Origin: JBMNNU01 sp050942695
GTDB lineage: Bacteria; Chloroflexota; UBA6077
Assembly (NCBI GenBank): GCA_050942695.1
Contig: JBMNNU010000016.1
Coordinates: forward strand, 1 to 22,213
Length of the DNA: 22,213 bases
Direction of reading: 5' to 3'
Part shown: positions 6,914-13,818 of the stretch, piece after piece
How positions within the stretch are numbered: the first letter of the stretch is position 1
Layout of the letters: every line of letters starts with the position of its first letter
Notes under the pieces: generated by a model
The model's database searches: none
What the model was told of the DNA's origin: nothing
The model's input: the letters and a program-made list of their open reading frames with translations, nothing else
Position numbers and translations under genes: made by a program

Positions 6914-7774
6914 TTACTTGAATAAATATATCGCCGCTATATTAATGACGCTCAGACTTATACCAGTCGTCCAAACGAATTTGATCATCCAAGGCCAGGT
7001 CATCCGCGCCTCGACGTTATCGACAACGATCTCCAGTAAGAAGGCCACTAGAGCGATCGCCAATCCGATCCAAAGGTTGGTGGCCCAGAACAGCGCGATG
7101 ATGCCGAGCACCAGCAGCAGTTCGTACCAGTGCGTCAGCTCGATGAGGGCCAAGTAAGGGCCTGAGTACTCTGTATAGATCCCTCGCACTATCTCCTGGT
7201 GGGCATGCGCAGACGCCGAAATATCGAAGGGGGATTTTCGCATTTTTATCGTAAGTATAATTAGTAGCGCCACGAAAATCAAAGGCAGTGCCGGCAGCAA
7301 CGGCTGCTGCAGCTTGAAAATATCCGATACCATGAAGCTGCCGGTTTTCAGATATATGGCCACGGCCGCCAACATCAGGACCGGCTCGTATGCTACCACC
7401 TGCAGGATTTCCCGCTGAGCTCCGATATGAGAGTAGGGTGACTTCACCGCGAAAGCCCCCATGATCAGCGACACCGCGCCGAAGGCCAGCACGAAGATGA
7501 TCAGCAGCAGGTCTTGCTGCAACATCAGCAAACAGAGGGCTGTAACCGTGAACAGCAGGTAACCGTACACATACATCATCTGTGACTGGTTTACGGTGAT
7601 GCGGTTCTTCGACCATAGCTTGATAAAATCGTAGAAGGGTTGCACGATAGGAGGGCCGTACCGGCCTTGCAGTCGAGCGGTCAGCTTTCGGTCGATACCG
7701 AATAGGAAACCGCCTACGATCGGCCCTAAAACTATGGTCGCAACTACAGTTAGTACAGCTACTGGATCGATCAT
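6914..7774 (-). CDS. echB: Ech-type hydrogenase NuoH-like membrane subunit EchB
   Basis: The 286-residue protein is the NuoH/HycD-type membrane subunit that connects the hydrophilic module to the ion-translocating antiporter-like subunit. It begins MIDPVAVLTVVATIVLGP. The loop RKLTARLQGRYGPP-VQPFYD is the family signature after the first membrane segment, and further marks are KSPFDISASAHAHQEIVRGI and the YSGPYLALIELTHWYE loop. About seven to eight hydrophobic segments are visible. The open frame extends upstream to 7831, but the start at 7774 is preferred because it overlaps the echA stop by four bases (ATGA) and matches family N-termini. Confidence 0.94.
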   Translation of the reverse strand: MIDPVAVLTVVATIVLGPIVGGFLFGIDRKLTARLQGRYGPPIVQPFYDFIKLWSKNRITVNQSQMMYVYGYLLFTVTALCLLMLQQDLLLIIFVLAFGAVSLIMGAFAVKSPYSHIGAQREILQVVAYEPVLMLAAVAIYLKTGSFMVSDIFKLQQPLLPALPLIFVALLIILTIKMRKSPFDISASAHAHQEIVRGIYTEYSGPYLALIELTHWYELLLVLGIIALFWATNLWIGLAIALVAFLLEIVVDNVEARMTWPWMIKFVWTTGISLSVINIAAIYLFK

Positions 7775-9699
7775 CGGAGCACCACCCCCACCAGAGCGGC
7801 CAGCAGCACGATAGCCACCGGATTCGCCCATTTATTCAGGCTGTTCTCTCCAAGCACTTTCTCGAAGTAGTAGCCCGAGGTTGCTGCGGGTTCCGGATTG
7901 TCCTGCAGGGTCCGGAATTCCACGGAGGAGAAGTCGCTCATGTTTTCGCCCGACAGGTAAACGGGTTTTAGCTCCTCCGGTTTGACACGAACAAACAGGT
8001 AGGCCGGTACTATCACCAGCAGCAACACCAAGAAGAGCGGCCATATCATTGCAAAGCCTACGCCTGTGCTAATATCAGGACCGACAGCCGAGAGTCCGGA
8101 TGTGTTGTAATAGGGCACTACAGCGTGCTTGATGATGGCATCCACCAAGGGAGCCACGAAGATGCTCAGCACAACTGCCCCTCCAACCAGAGTAGCCAAC
8201 GGCGTGAGGTAAAAAGCCTCTAAACGCTCTACCCCCTCACCCGTATCCATGGGCGGTGCTGCAAGCAGCCTACCTATCCACTTCACCCAGAACACAACTG
8301 TTGCGGCGCTCCCGATTACCAGCATCAGGGTAATCCAGGGCATGTGCACCGAGGCCTCGATAGCGGCCCACTTACTGATCAGTACGGCGAAGGGCGGCAG
8401 CACCATGGTGATGATGCCAACCACTGTTATTACGGTCATCATCGGATACCGGGCAATCAGCCCCTCCATATCCTCGATATCCCGGCTCCAGATCTTATGT
8501 TCGATGGTGCCAGCGCAGAGGAACAGCAGCGCTTTGGAAATGGCGTGGAAGACGATCAGCAGTATTGCCGCGCTAATCGCCAGCGGGGTGTTGAGCCCGG
8601 CGCAGACGATGATCAACCCTAGGTTCGATATCGTGGAGTAGGCCAGGATACGCTTGGCGTTGCTCTGGCTCACAGCTAAGACTGCCGTTAGCACGAAGGT
8701 GAAACCGCCGGCCAGCGCCACTAGCATGCTGAGATTGGTATCGACATAGGCAGGAGCTAGCCTGACTACCAGATACACACCGGCTTTAACCATAGTGCTG
8801 GAGTGGAGCAGGGCGGAGACGGGTGTAGGCGCAACCATCGCCCCGAGAAGCCAGCTCTGGAAGGGCATCTGGGCGGATTTGGTAAAGCCGGCGAATACGA
8901 GGAGTGCCAACGGAAGCATTACCAGCTCGGGCTGGGTACCGCTGGAGATCAACTCCTTCAAGGAGAGCGTTTGGGCTCGCTCGTACATCAACACGATGCC
9001 GCCGGCAAAAGCTACGCCTCCGAGCGAGTTCATCCAGAGAGCGCGGGTAGCGTTGGCGATGGACTCTTCTGTGAGGTCGTGCCTGATCAGCATGAAGGAA
9101 CAGAGGGTGGTGATCTCCCAGAAGAAGTAGACCCACAACAGGTTATTGGAGAAGACCAACGCGTTCATCGCGCCGAGGAACAGCACCATCCAGAAGAAGA
9201 ATCTGGGCTGGCGGCTCTTCTCGAGATGCTTGTGCTCCTCGTGGTCTACCATGTATTGGATAGCGTAGATACAGATAAGGGAGCCGATAATGGAGATGAC
9301 GAGAGCCATTATTATGGCGAGCTCGTCCACGAAGAGAGCAGGTTCCACCTCAGGATGGGCTCCTGAGAAGAACTCGAAGTAACCGATAATGGCCATCTGC
9401 GCGACGGCCAGGATTGTGACCAGAACATTGCGCAGATACAGGCCTAAGCCAAGGAATACGATCAATAGAGCAAAATCGGCAAACGCGATGATCGCATTCC
9501 ACTCAAACCCCGCCACCGGGGGAGGTGTGTACTCGAAGGGCCCGCTCTGTAACATCAGCAGCGAGGCAACCATCAGGGCGACGGATGTCACCACCACCGT
9601 GAATATTCGGACCGCGCTGTTTCTGATTAAGTAGCAGACCAGAGCACCAAGCAGTGGCAGCAGTATCGTCACCGCTACCAGTAGCGCTATTGGTTCCAT
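7771..9699 (-). CDS. echA: Ech-type hydrogenase antiporter-like proton-pumping subunit EchA
   Basis: The 642-residue polytopic protein is of the NuoL/MrpA family and is thought to carry protons or sodium ions across the membrane. Hydrophobic segments run through the whole length. Family features include the segment WEITTLCSFMLIRHD, the FTKSAQMPFQSWLLGAMVAP stretch with the conserved Lys, PTPVSALLHSSTMVKAGVYL, and the HAISKALLFLCAGTIEH block. The start at 9699 is preferred over the in-frame ATG at 9714, because GGAGGAG between the two ATGs lies six bases upstream of 9699. It is the first gene of echABCDEF, and the operon order matches Methanosarcina ech exactly. The promoter must lie in 9700-10320 or farther upstream. 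Confidence 0.94.
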   Translation of the reverse strand: MEPIALLVAVTILLPLLGALVCYLIRNSAVRIFTVVVTSVALMVASLLMLQSGPFEYTPPPVAGFEWNAIIAFADFALLIVFLGLGLYLRNVLVTILAVAQMAIIGYFEFFSGAHPEVEPALFVDELAIIMALVISIIGSLICIYAIQYMVDHEEHKHLEKSRQPRFFFWMVLFLGAMNALVFSNNLLWVYFFWEITTLCSFMLIRHDLTEESIANATRALWMNSLGGVAFAGGIVLMYERAQTLSLKELISSGTQPELVMLPLALLVFAGFTKSAQMPFQSWLLGAMVAPTPVSALLHSSTMVKAGVYLVVRLAPAYVDTNLSMLVALAGGFTFVLTAVLAVSQSNAKRILAYSTISNLGLIIVCAGLNTPLAISAAILLIVFHAISKALLFLCAGTIEHKIWSRDIEDMEGLIARYPMMTVITVVGIITMVLPPFAVLISKWAAIEASVHMPWITLMLVIGSAATVVFWVKWIGRLLAAPPMDTGEGVERLEAFYLTPLATLVGGAVVLSIFVAPLVDAIIKHAVVPYYNTSGLSAVGPDISTGVGFAMIWPLFLVLLLVIVPAYLFVRVKPEELKPVYLSGENMSDFSSVEFRTLQDNPEPAATSGYYFEKVLGENSLNKWANPVAIVLLAALVGVVLR

Positions 9700-9733
9700 G
9701 ATGCGCTCCTCCATATTTCCTGACGAACTCAGG

Positions 9734-10081
9734 TCATAGAGTTCCTTTCTGTCGGCCCTGCCAAGGCCATTCGGCAGGCCAGCACCTCCGTGCCTTTCCA
9801 GCTACGCTACGCAATTGCGAATAGTTGCTACCGGTATCACCGTATGCCGAGAACGCGCGCTGAGTTCCTCTCAGCCAACTCTTGTTGAGGGAAACGACCC
9901 GCATTCTACCAATTGAAGGGAGAGTATTAAGTATGAAGTGCCCAGAGTCGGAGATGAATAGAAGCACCGCGGGAAGCTTTGTAAGCTCCCACGGGTCGTT
10001 TTGATCGATGGCATTGAGGAGATTTTGAGAGATTATGGCGCGGTGCTCTGTTGCACCCGCTGCGGAAACGTTGTCCGACAT
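9734..10081 (-). CDS. Possible small hypothetical protein upstream of echA (doubtful)
   Basis: An open frame starting with ATG at 10081 has AAGGATGA a few bases upstream and would give 115 residues beginning MSDNVSAAG. The first 65 residues look protein-like (HRAIISQNLLNAIDQNDPWE, LPAVLLFISDSGHFIL), but the last 45 (rich in R, W, G and S, for example GKARRCWPAEWPW) look like translated noncoding DNA. I do not recognise a family. It may be the start of a decayed gene, a real small gene with a run-on tail, or no gene at all. Confidence 0.25.
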   Translation of the reverse strand: MSDNVSAAGATEHRAIISQNLLNAIDQNDPWELTKLPAVLLFISDSGHFILNTLPSIGRMRVVSLNKSWLRGTQRAFSAYGDTGSNYSQLRSVAGKARRCWPAEWPWQGRQKGTL

Positions 10082-10315
10082 GGACTCATCCTTCAGCGGT
10101 ATTTCGCCAAATGCCCAAACAAACCTTCGATGCCGCCCTGACAAAGCAACCCCTTAGCAGCCGTTCACGGCAGCCAGGAAGTCTATCTTCCGGCTCTGGA
10201 AGCTCCCTTCTGTGGGACGCGGCTCACCTTTGAACCACAACGACGACTGTTCGCATTCCAGCATCTATCCAGTGGTAGCCGCCTTCAGAAAACTGGCATA
10301 AGGCTTTACAACAAT

Positions 10316-10345
10316 AAAAAGCCGGCCAGGGAAGGCCAGCTTTCG
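10316..10345 (-). terminator. Terminator-like hairpin with short T-run, minus strand
   Basis: On the minus strand AAGCTGGCC and GGCCGGCTT form a nine-pair stem with one mismatch around the loop TTCCCT, followed by TTTATTG. It would end a minus-strand transcript coming from the 10.35-10.59 kb region. Confidence 0.5.
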
Positions 10346-10500
10346 GCGCTAGGCAGTAGGCAATGCCGGACCGGCTCCGCGCTGCTCGGGCTGGCGGACG
10401 ACTTCCGCTGCCTGGACTCCGTGCCCACGCAAACCATACCCTACCGTATTATGCTGGCGCCCCAGAAGCCACCTCGCTCCGGGTAGCATCACCGGAGAAA

Positions 10501-10587
10501 AATAAAAAAGGACGCCCTAACTGGCCAAACACCTATCGTTCAGGCGCTCCCCACCTTCTACAATGTGGATACCAACGTCAGCATCCG
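10501..10587 (-). ncRNA. Candidate small RNA or attenuated leader, about 85 nt
   Basis: A minus-strand transcript starting about seven bases after the -10 box (near 10587) would run into a terminator by about 10501. Between lie two possible small stems (GGAT/ATCC and CCAC/GTGG). The terminator stem is GGAGCGCCTGAAC (10550 to 10538) with GTTAGGGCGTCC (10521 to 10510), one bulge and one mismatch. It is followed by T6-A-T5. No start codon with a ribosome-binding site and no reading frame of useful length is seen. Alternatively the terminator serves the winged-helix gene that ends at 10670. Confidence 0.45.
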
Positions 10588-10593
10588 GCAAAG

Positions 10594-10622
10594 ATAGTAT
10601 CGTTCGCACTGCCCCTTGTCAA
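10594..10622 (-). promoter_or_regulatory. Sigma70-type promoter, TTGACA-17-TACTAT
   Basis: On the minus strand a perfect -35 box TTGACA (10622 to 10617) and a -10 box TACTAT (10599 to 10594) are separated by exactly 17 bases. It lies after the winged-helix gene and before a long gene-free region, so it should drive something other than that gene. The -10 area also forms an inverted repeat, GATAGTATC against GATACTATT at about 10650. Confidence 0.6.
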
Positions 10623-10669
10623 GGTAGGATAAGGTGATCTACGCATATTGATACTATTTTTTTATGTGG

Positions 10670-11074
10670 CTACGGCCGCTTCCCCTCCCTGAGCAGATAC
10701 CCCAAGATCAGCAGACGCGAACTCCGGTTGGCGTACAGGAAGCTGAATTTGTTGATCAGATCAGCGACTTGCGGATCGGAAGAGAGCCGATACTTCTTGG
10801 CAGGTTTATCGCATTGCTCGAGAATCCCGCTAGCCTGCATCAAGGACAGCTCTTCCGACACTCTATCTGCCGGCCACCCCAACTCCCGCGCGATATCCTC
10901 GGCTGATAGCTCGACTTCCTGAGCACGCCGGAAGAGCAATACCATCTCCAACCGGATGAAGCTGTTCACCACTACTGTGAAGAAATGGTGCAGTTCCGGG
11001 TCGACGGCATCGATAGCTGCCCGCAGCTCTTCCCCGAAGTTGATCACCGAGTCAGCCCTCTCCCAAGCAGCCAT
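10670..11074 (-). CDS. Small winged-helix DNA-binding protein, family unclear
   Basis: The 134-residue protein has a helical N-terminal half (about 1-52) and a likely winged helix-turn-helix at about 53-95 (VELSAEDIARELGWPADRVS then EELSLMQASGILEQ), followed by a basic helical C-terminus (FLYANRSSRLLILGYLLREG). The HTH pattern is like MarR/ArsR-type regulators, but I cannot name a family. The frame is open to 11128, yet the ATG at 11074 is preferred because GGAGG lies four to five bases upstream. It is divergent from the TPR gene and could regulate it. No ligand site such as a cysteine cluster is evident. Confidence 0.7.
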   Translation of the reverse strand: MAAWERADSVINFGEELRAAIDAVDPELHHFFTVVVNSFIRLEMVLLFRRAQEVELSAEDIARELGWPADRVSEELSLMQASGILEQCDKPAKKYRLSSDPQVADLINKFSFLYANRSSRLLILGYLLREGKRP

Positions 11075-11191
11075 ATATCCTCCAGTTTCGCCGTTTGGGT
11101 GGAGGGATGGCGGGAAAACCAAGTACATCCAGACGTGATTGCCGCCTCTCTCGCCTATGCCAGCGCATATCTATATCACTAATTTTAGCTA

Positions 11192-11220
11192 ATCCTATCA
11201 TACAGTTAGTTCTGGTTCAA
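11192..11220 (-). promoter_or_regulatory. Candidate promoter for the winged-helix gene
   Basis: On the minus strand TTGAAC (11220 to 11215) and TAGGAT (11197 to 11192) are spaced by 17 bases, each a four-of-six match. The start point near 11185 would give a leader of about 110 bases before the ATG at 11074. Confidence 0.4.
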
Positions 11221-11242
11221 TTGGTCTGCGCGCAAAAGGGTA

Positions 11243-11272
11243 TAGACGGATCCCAACCAGCTTGGGTACAAT
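11243..11272 (+). promoter_or_regulatory. Candidate promoter for the TPR / GalT-like pair
   Basis: TAGACG (11243-11248) and TACAAT (11267-11272) with an 18-base spacer lie about 85 bases upstream of the ATG at 11359. The -10 box is good, the -35 box moderate. It sits back to back with the candidate promoter of the divergent winged-helix gene. Confidence 0.4.
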
Positions 11273-11358
11273 GGAACTAGTCGCAAAAACCTGATTGATC
11301 CACCAGACCTCCCCAGTAATCAGAGATTGATTTTCGCCCGTTAGGAGTCTGGGCTAAG

Positions 11359-12513
11359 ATGATGCTCGATAGGCGCCGGTCCCGAAACCCCATCCCCTTT
11401 CTGATGGGGGTACTTGTCGGTCTGGCCTTCATTGGAGCATTTTTTTTCTATTCCACTGACTTCAAGTTTGGTGCCACCCCGACGGCTACATTACCCCCTG
11501 CCACACCCACGCCGCCTAGCGCCAAGGCTCATCTGGAGCAAGCCTTACGGCTCGAAAACGATGGGAGGCTGGATGAAGCTCTCAACGAGTACCAGCAGGC
11601 TATCGATATCGAACCCAACAATGTCGATGCTTACATTGCCCAGGCCAGGATCCTCACCTACAGGCGAAATCCTGAAGAAGCGGTGAGGAAAGCCCAAAAA
11701 GCTGTTGAGCTCAATCCTCAAAGCGCGGAGGGCTACTCCGTCCTCGCGGTCGCCAACGATTGGAACAACGACCCCGACAAGGCGATTACATACGCCCAAA
11801 AGGCGATCGATCTGGACCCCAAACTGGCGGAAGCTTACGCTCACCTGGCGGAGGCCAACGCCGATAAGTTCAATATTGAAGAAGCAACCGAGGCAGTTGA
11901 GAAAGCACTATCCCTGGATCCCAACAACATCACGGCCATCAGAGTCGCCGGGTATATACACGAGATCCAGGCTCAGTATACCCAAGCTGCCAAAGAGTAC
12001 GCCCGAGCCGTGGAATTGGCTCCCAATTTACCCTATCTGCACCTGCTGTACGGCAACGTCTTGAAGGCCACCGGCGACTTCGAAGAAGCCATCCTAAGGT
12101 ATCAGCGGGCAGCGGAGTTGGACCCCAAAGACCCTCGCGCTCCCGCCGGCATCGGTAGCTGCTACTACGCTCTTGAGAAACCGGACAAGGCTGAGGAGTA
12201 CCTCAAAGCCGCATTGGAATCAGACGCCAACTACGCCGCTGCCCTGGGGCAGCTCGCGTTGGTGTACTACTCGCAACAACGGCATGCTGACGCGATCCCT
12301 TACTTTGAGCGCGCTATCGAAGAGGAGGAATCCACATCCAAACTAGCCTCCTACCACCACGCTCTGGGATGGAGCTTTCTGGCCGAGGAGCGATTCTCGC
12401 AATCCAAAGAGCAGTTTACCAAAGCGCTCGAACTGGACCCGAAGTTGCAGGGAGCCATGGACGGTCTGGAGGCTGTGAAAAAAGCCGAAGCGCAGGAGAA
12501 AACCGAACCTTGA
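11359..12513 (+). CDS. Membrane-anchored tetratricopeptide-repeat (TPR) protein
   Basis: The 384-residue protein has a basic start (MMLDRRRSRNP) and one hydrophobic segment (about residues 13-32, FLMGVLVGLAFIGAFFFYST) acting as a signal anchor. A Thr/Pro linker (about 38-54) follows, then about nine TPR units of 34 residues to near residue 370, each with the W/L-G-Y-A-F-A-P type pattern (for example EALNEYQQAIDIEPNNVDAY and DFEEAILRYQRAAELDPKDP). The repeats probably lie outside the cell or in the periplasm-like space and bind other proteins; the partner is unknown. TTAGGAG lies 9-15 bases before the ATG. Its stop codon overlaps the start of the next gene. Confidence 0.9.
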   Translation: MMLDRRRSRNPIPFLMGVLVGLAFIGAFFFYSTDFKFGATPTATLPPATPTPPSAKAHLEQALRLENDGRLDEALNEYQQAIDIEPNNVDAYIAQARILTYRRNPEEAVRKAQKAVELNPQSAEGYSVLAVANDWNNDPDKAITYAQKAIDLDPKLAEAYAHLAEANADKFNIEEATEAVEKALSLDPNNITAIRVAGYIHEIQAQYTQAAKEYARAVELAPNLPYLHLLYGNVLKATGDFEEAILRYQRAAELDPKDPRAPAGIGSCYYALEKPDKAEEYLKAALESDANYAAALGQLALVYYSQQRHADAIPYFERAIEEEESTSKLASYHHALGWSFLAEERFSQSKEQFTKALELDPKLQGAMDGLEAVKKAEAQEKTEP

Positions 12514-13619
12514 GAAAAAAAGTTACTGGGTCGCACAACTCGAGGCGAGATATCGCCCAACTTCCCGAGTTGGTGCAGGAGATGCCGGAGGAGGCTCGCA
12601 AAGCCTTCGAGAGGCTGTTTCTTGTAAGCCGATCCACAGGGCGCCTTGTCCCCCCTCCCTCGATGCACGATTGGATACGCAGCCATTTCGGGTCCGTCGA
12701 GTCGGTGGAGACCCAGACTATCGTCAAGGTTACGAACGTGGTGACGATGGAGGGCGCTCTCTACAATGAGCTTAGGGCATCACGGCCGATGGAGTCCAGG
12801 GTATCCGGAGACCTGCTCCAGATAATCGACCAGAGCACCGGGGACCCGTTTTGCCGGCCCGAGGAGGGCACGCCAGCCGACGTATTCGGCAGAGTCCGAG
12901 GAAAGCGCTCCATAACCGCCAGCAACATCGCCAAGTACGACGCCTTTCACGGCCTGGTGATCTTCGACCACCATAATCCGCTTCAGCTTTCGGAAGAAGG
13001 TATCCAGGACTACCTGCAAACGGGGAAGCGCTGGGCTCAGGAAGCTATCAAGGTTGATCCCGAGGCCAAGTACTTCTTCTTCATGTGGAACGCGCTTTGG
13101 AAGGCCGGTGCATCTATTATTCATGGCCACGCTCAGGTCGCATGCACCAGGGACATGCACTACGCCAGGATCGAACAGCTCCGTCGTGTTGCGCTAGCCT
13201 ACAGGCAGCAAGAAGGAAAGGATTATTTCGATGACCTGTTGGCTGCCCACCGGGGTTTAGGATTGGCCTTGGATTACGAAGGTGCTACGGTGTTGGCAAA
13301 CCTCACCCCTACGAAGGAGAAGGAGGTGCTCATTCTCTCCGCAGGGTTGGAAGGCCCGCTGCCGGGCGCCATCTACCGAGTTCTCGACTGCTTTATCCAA
13401 CAGCTCGGCGTCAGCAGCTTCAACCTGGTGATATACATGCCACCCTTGGCAGAAACCCCGGAGGATTGGTCCGGCTTTCCCTATCTCACTCGAATCGTAG
13501 ATCGCGGGGATCCAATGAACCGCACCAACGACGTTGGCGCTATGGAGCTATACGCCAACCCCGTTATAACCAGCGACCCCTTCCATCTAGCCAAAGCGCT
13601 CCGAGAGAGACTCCCCTAA
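12510..13619 (+). CDS. HIT/GalT-superfamily nucleotidyltransferase-like protein
   Basis: The 369-residue protein resembles galactose-1-phosphate uridylyltransferases and related HIT-fold enzymes. It has the block NIAKYDAFHGLVIFDHHNP, and the catalytic-type motif IIHGHAQV with His205 and His207, where GalT has HPHGQ. The second histidine would be the nucleotide-carrying nucleophile. A later segment (FNLVIYMPPLAE) fits the second half of the fold. The substrate is unknown; an ADP/ATP sugar-type reaction is possible. The start is taken as TTG at 12510, overlapping the TPR stop (TTGA), with AGGAG 11 bases upstream, slightly far; the frame is open further upstream inside the TPR gene, but that part is shadow sequence. 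Coupling to the TPR gene suggests a joint task. Confidence 0.75.
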   Translation: MRKKVTGSHNSRRDIAQLPELVQEMPEEARKAFERLFLVSRSTGRLVPPPSMHDWIRSHFGSVESVETQTIVKVTNVVTMEGALYNELRASRPMESRVSGDLLQIIDQSTGDPFCRPEEGTPADVFGRVRGKRSITASNIAKYDAFHGLVIFDHHNPLQLSEEGIQDYLQTGKRWAQEAIKVDPEAKYFFFMWNALWKAGASIIHGHAQVACTRDMHYARIEQLRRVALAYRQQEGKDYFDDLLAAHRGLGLALDYEGATVLANLTPTKEKEVLILSAGLEGPLPGAIYRVLDCFIQQLGVSSFNLVIYMPPLAETPEDWSGFPYLTRIVDRGDPMNRTNDVGAMELYANPVITSDPFHLAKALRERLP

Positions 13620-13738
13620 CGAGAAATTGGTCCCTGCATAGGAAAGTAAATTATTGGGGGCACCCCCGTGACGCTGTGCTCGCTCGCGTTGAGTGCCCTG
13701 GACCCGCCTTTAGATACTTATGCAGCGGTCAGTAAGCG

Positions 13739-13763
13739 AAAACGCGGGCTGTCTGCCCGCGTT
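13739..13763 (-). terminator. GC-rich hairpin after the aminotransferase gene
   Basis: AACGCGGGC (13741-13749) and GCCCGCGTT (13755-13763) form a perfect nine-pair stem with a five-base loop. On the minus strand it is followed by TTCGC, giving a short T-run of four when the stem end is included. It lies about 55 bases past the aminotransferase stop, in the convergent gap 13620-13818, and is a plausible but weak terminator. Confidence 0.4.
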
Positions 13764-13818
13764 CCCACTAGGTGTTTTGCCCGGGAGCGATCAACCTTTG
13801 CTAGTTATGGTAAGCACT

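Larger units (their letters stand above)
10082..10670. other. Long region without a convincing gene; several hairpins and a minus-strand RNA candidate
   Basis: No open frame here looks like a protein on either strand. What can be seen on the minus strand, in order of transcription, is: a promoter (10594-10622), a terminator hairpin with a long T-run (10501-10550), a GC-rich block with hairpins such as CTCCGG/CCGGAG (about 10478-10498) and GCGGA/TCCGC (about 10396-10410), a terminator-like hairpin (about 10316-10345), and small stems such as GCCGT/CGGC further on. No tRNA, SRP, RNase P or tmRNA signature was found by eye. It may hold one or two small RNAs or the leader of the hydrogenase operon. 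Confidence 0.5.

Noticed and set aside
7017..7616. 199-codon frame on the minus strand inside echB
   Set aside because: Same strand but different frame from echB, arginine-rich, no domain; a shadow of the membrane protein gene.
9734..10320. Insertion-sequence remnant upstream of echA
   Set aside because: No terminal inverted repeats, target-site duplication or transposase motif could be found.
10316..10600. SRP RNA, RNase P RNA, tmRNA, cobalamin, TPP or molybdenum-cofactor riboswitch
   Set aside because: The conserved cores I can recall for these RNAs (such as the SRP GGAAGGA loop region or the RNase P GAGGAAAGTCC box) are not present on either strand; kept as an unnamed candidate. My recall of the molybdenum-cofactor motif is poor, so that one is not firmly excluded.
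10363..10632. 89-codon plus-strand frame in the gene-poor region
   Set aside because: Composition is unlike a protein (Arg/Pro/Gly-rich), no ribosome-binding site, and it crosses the terminator and promoter of the minus strand.
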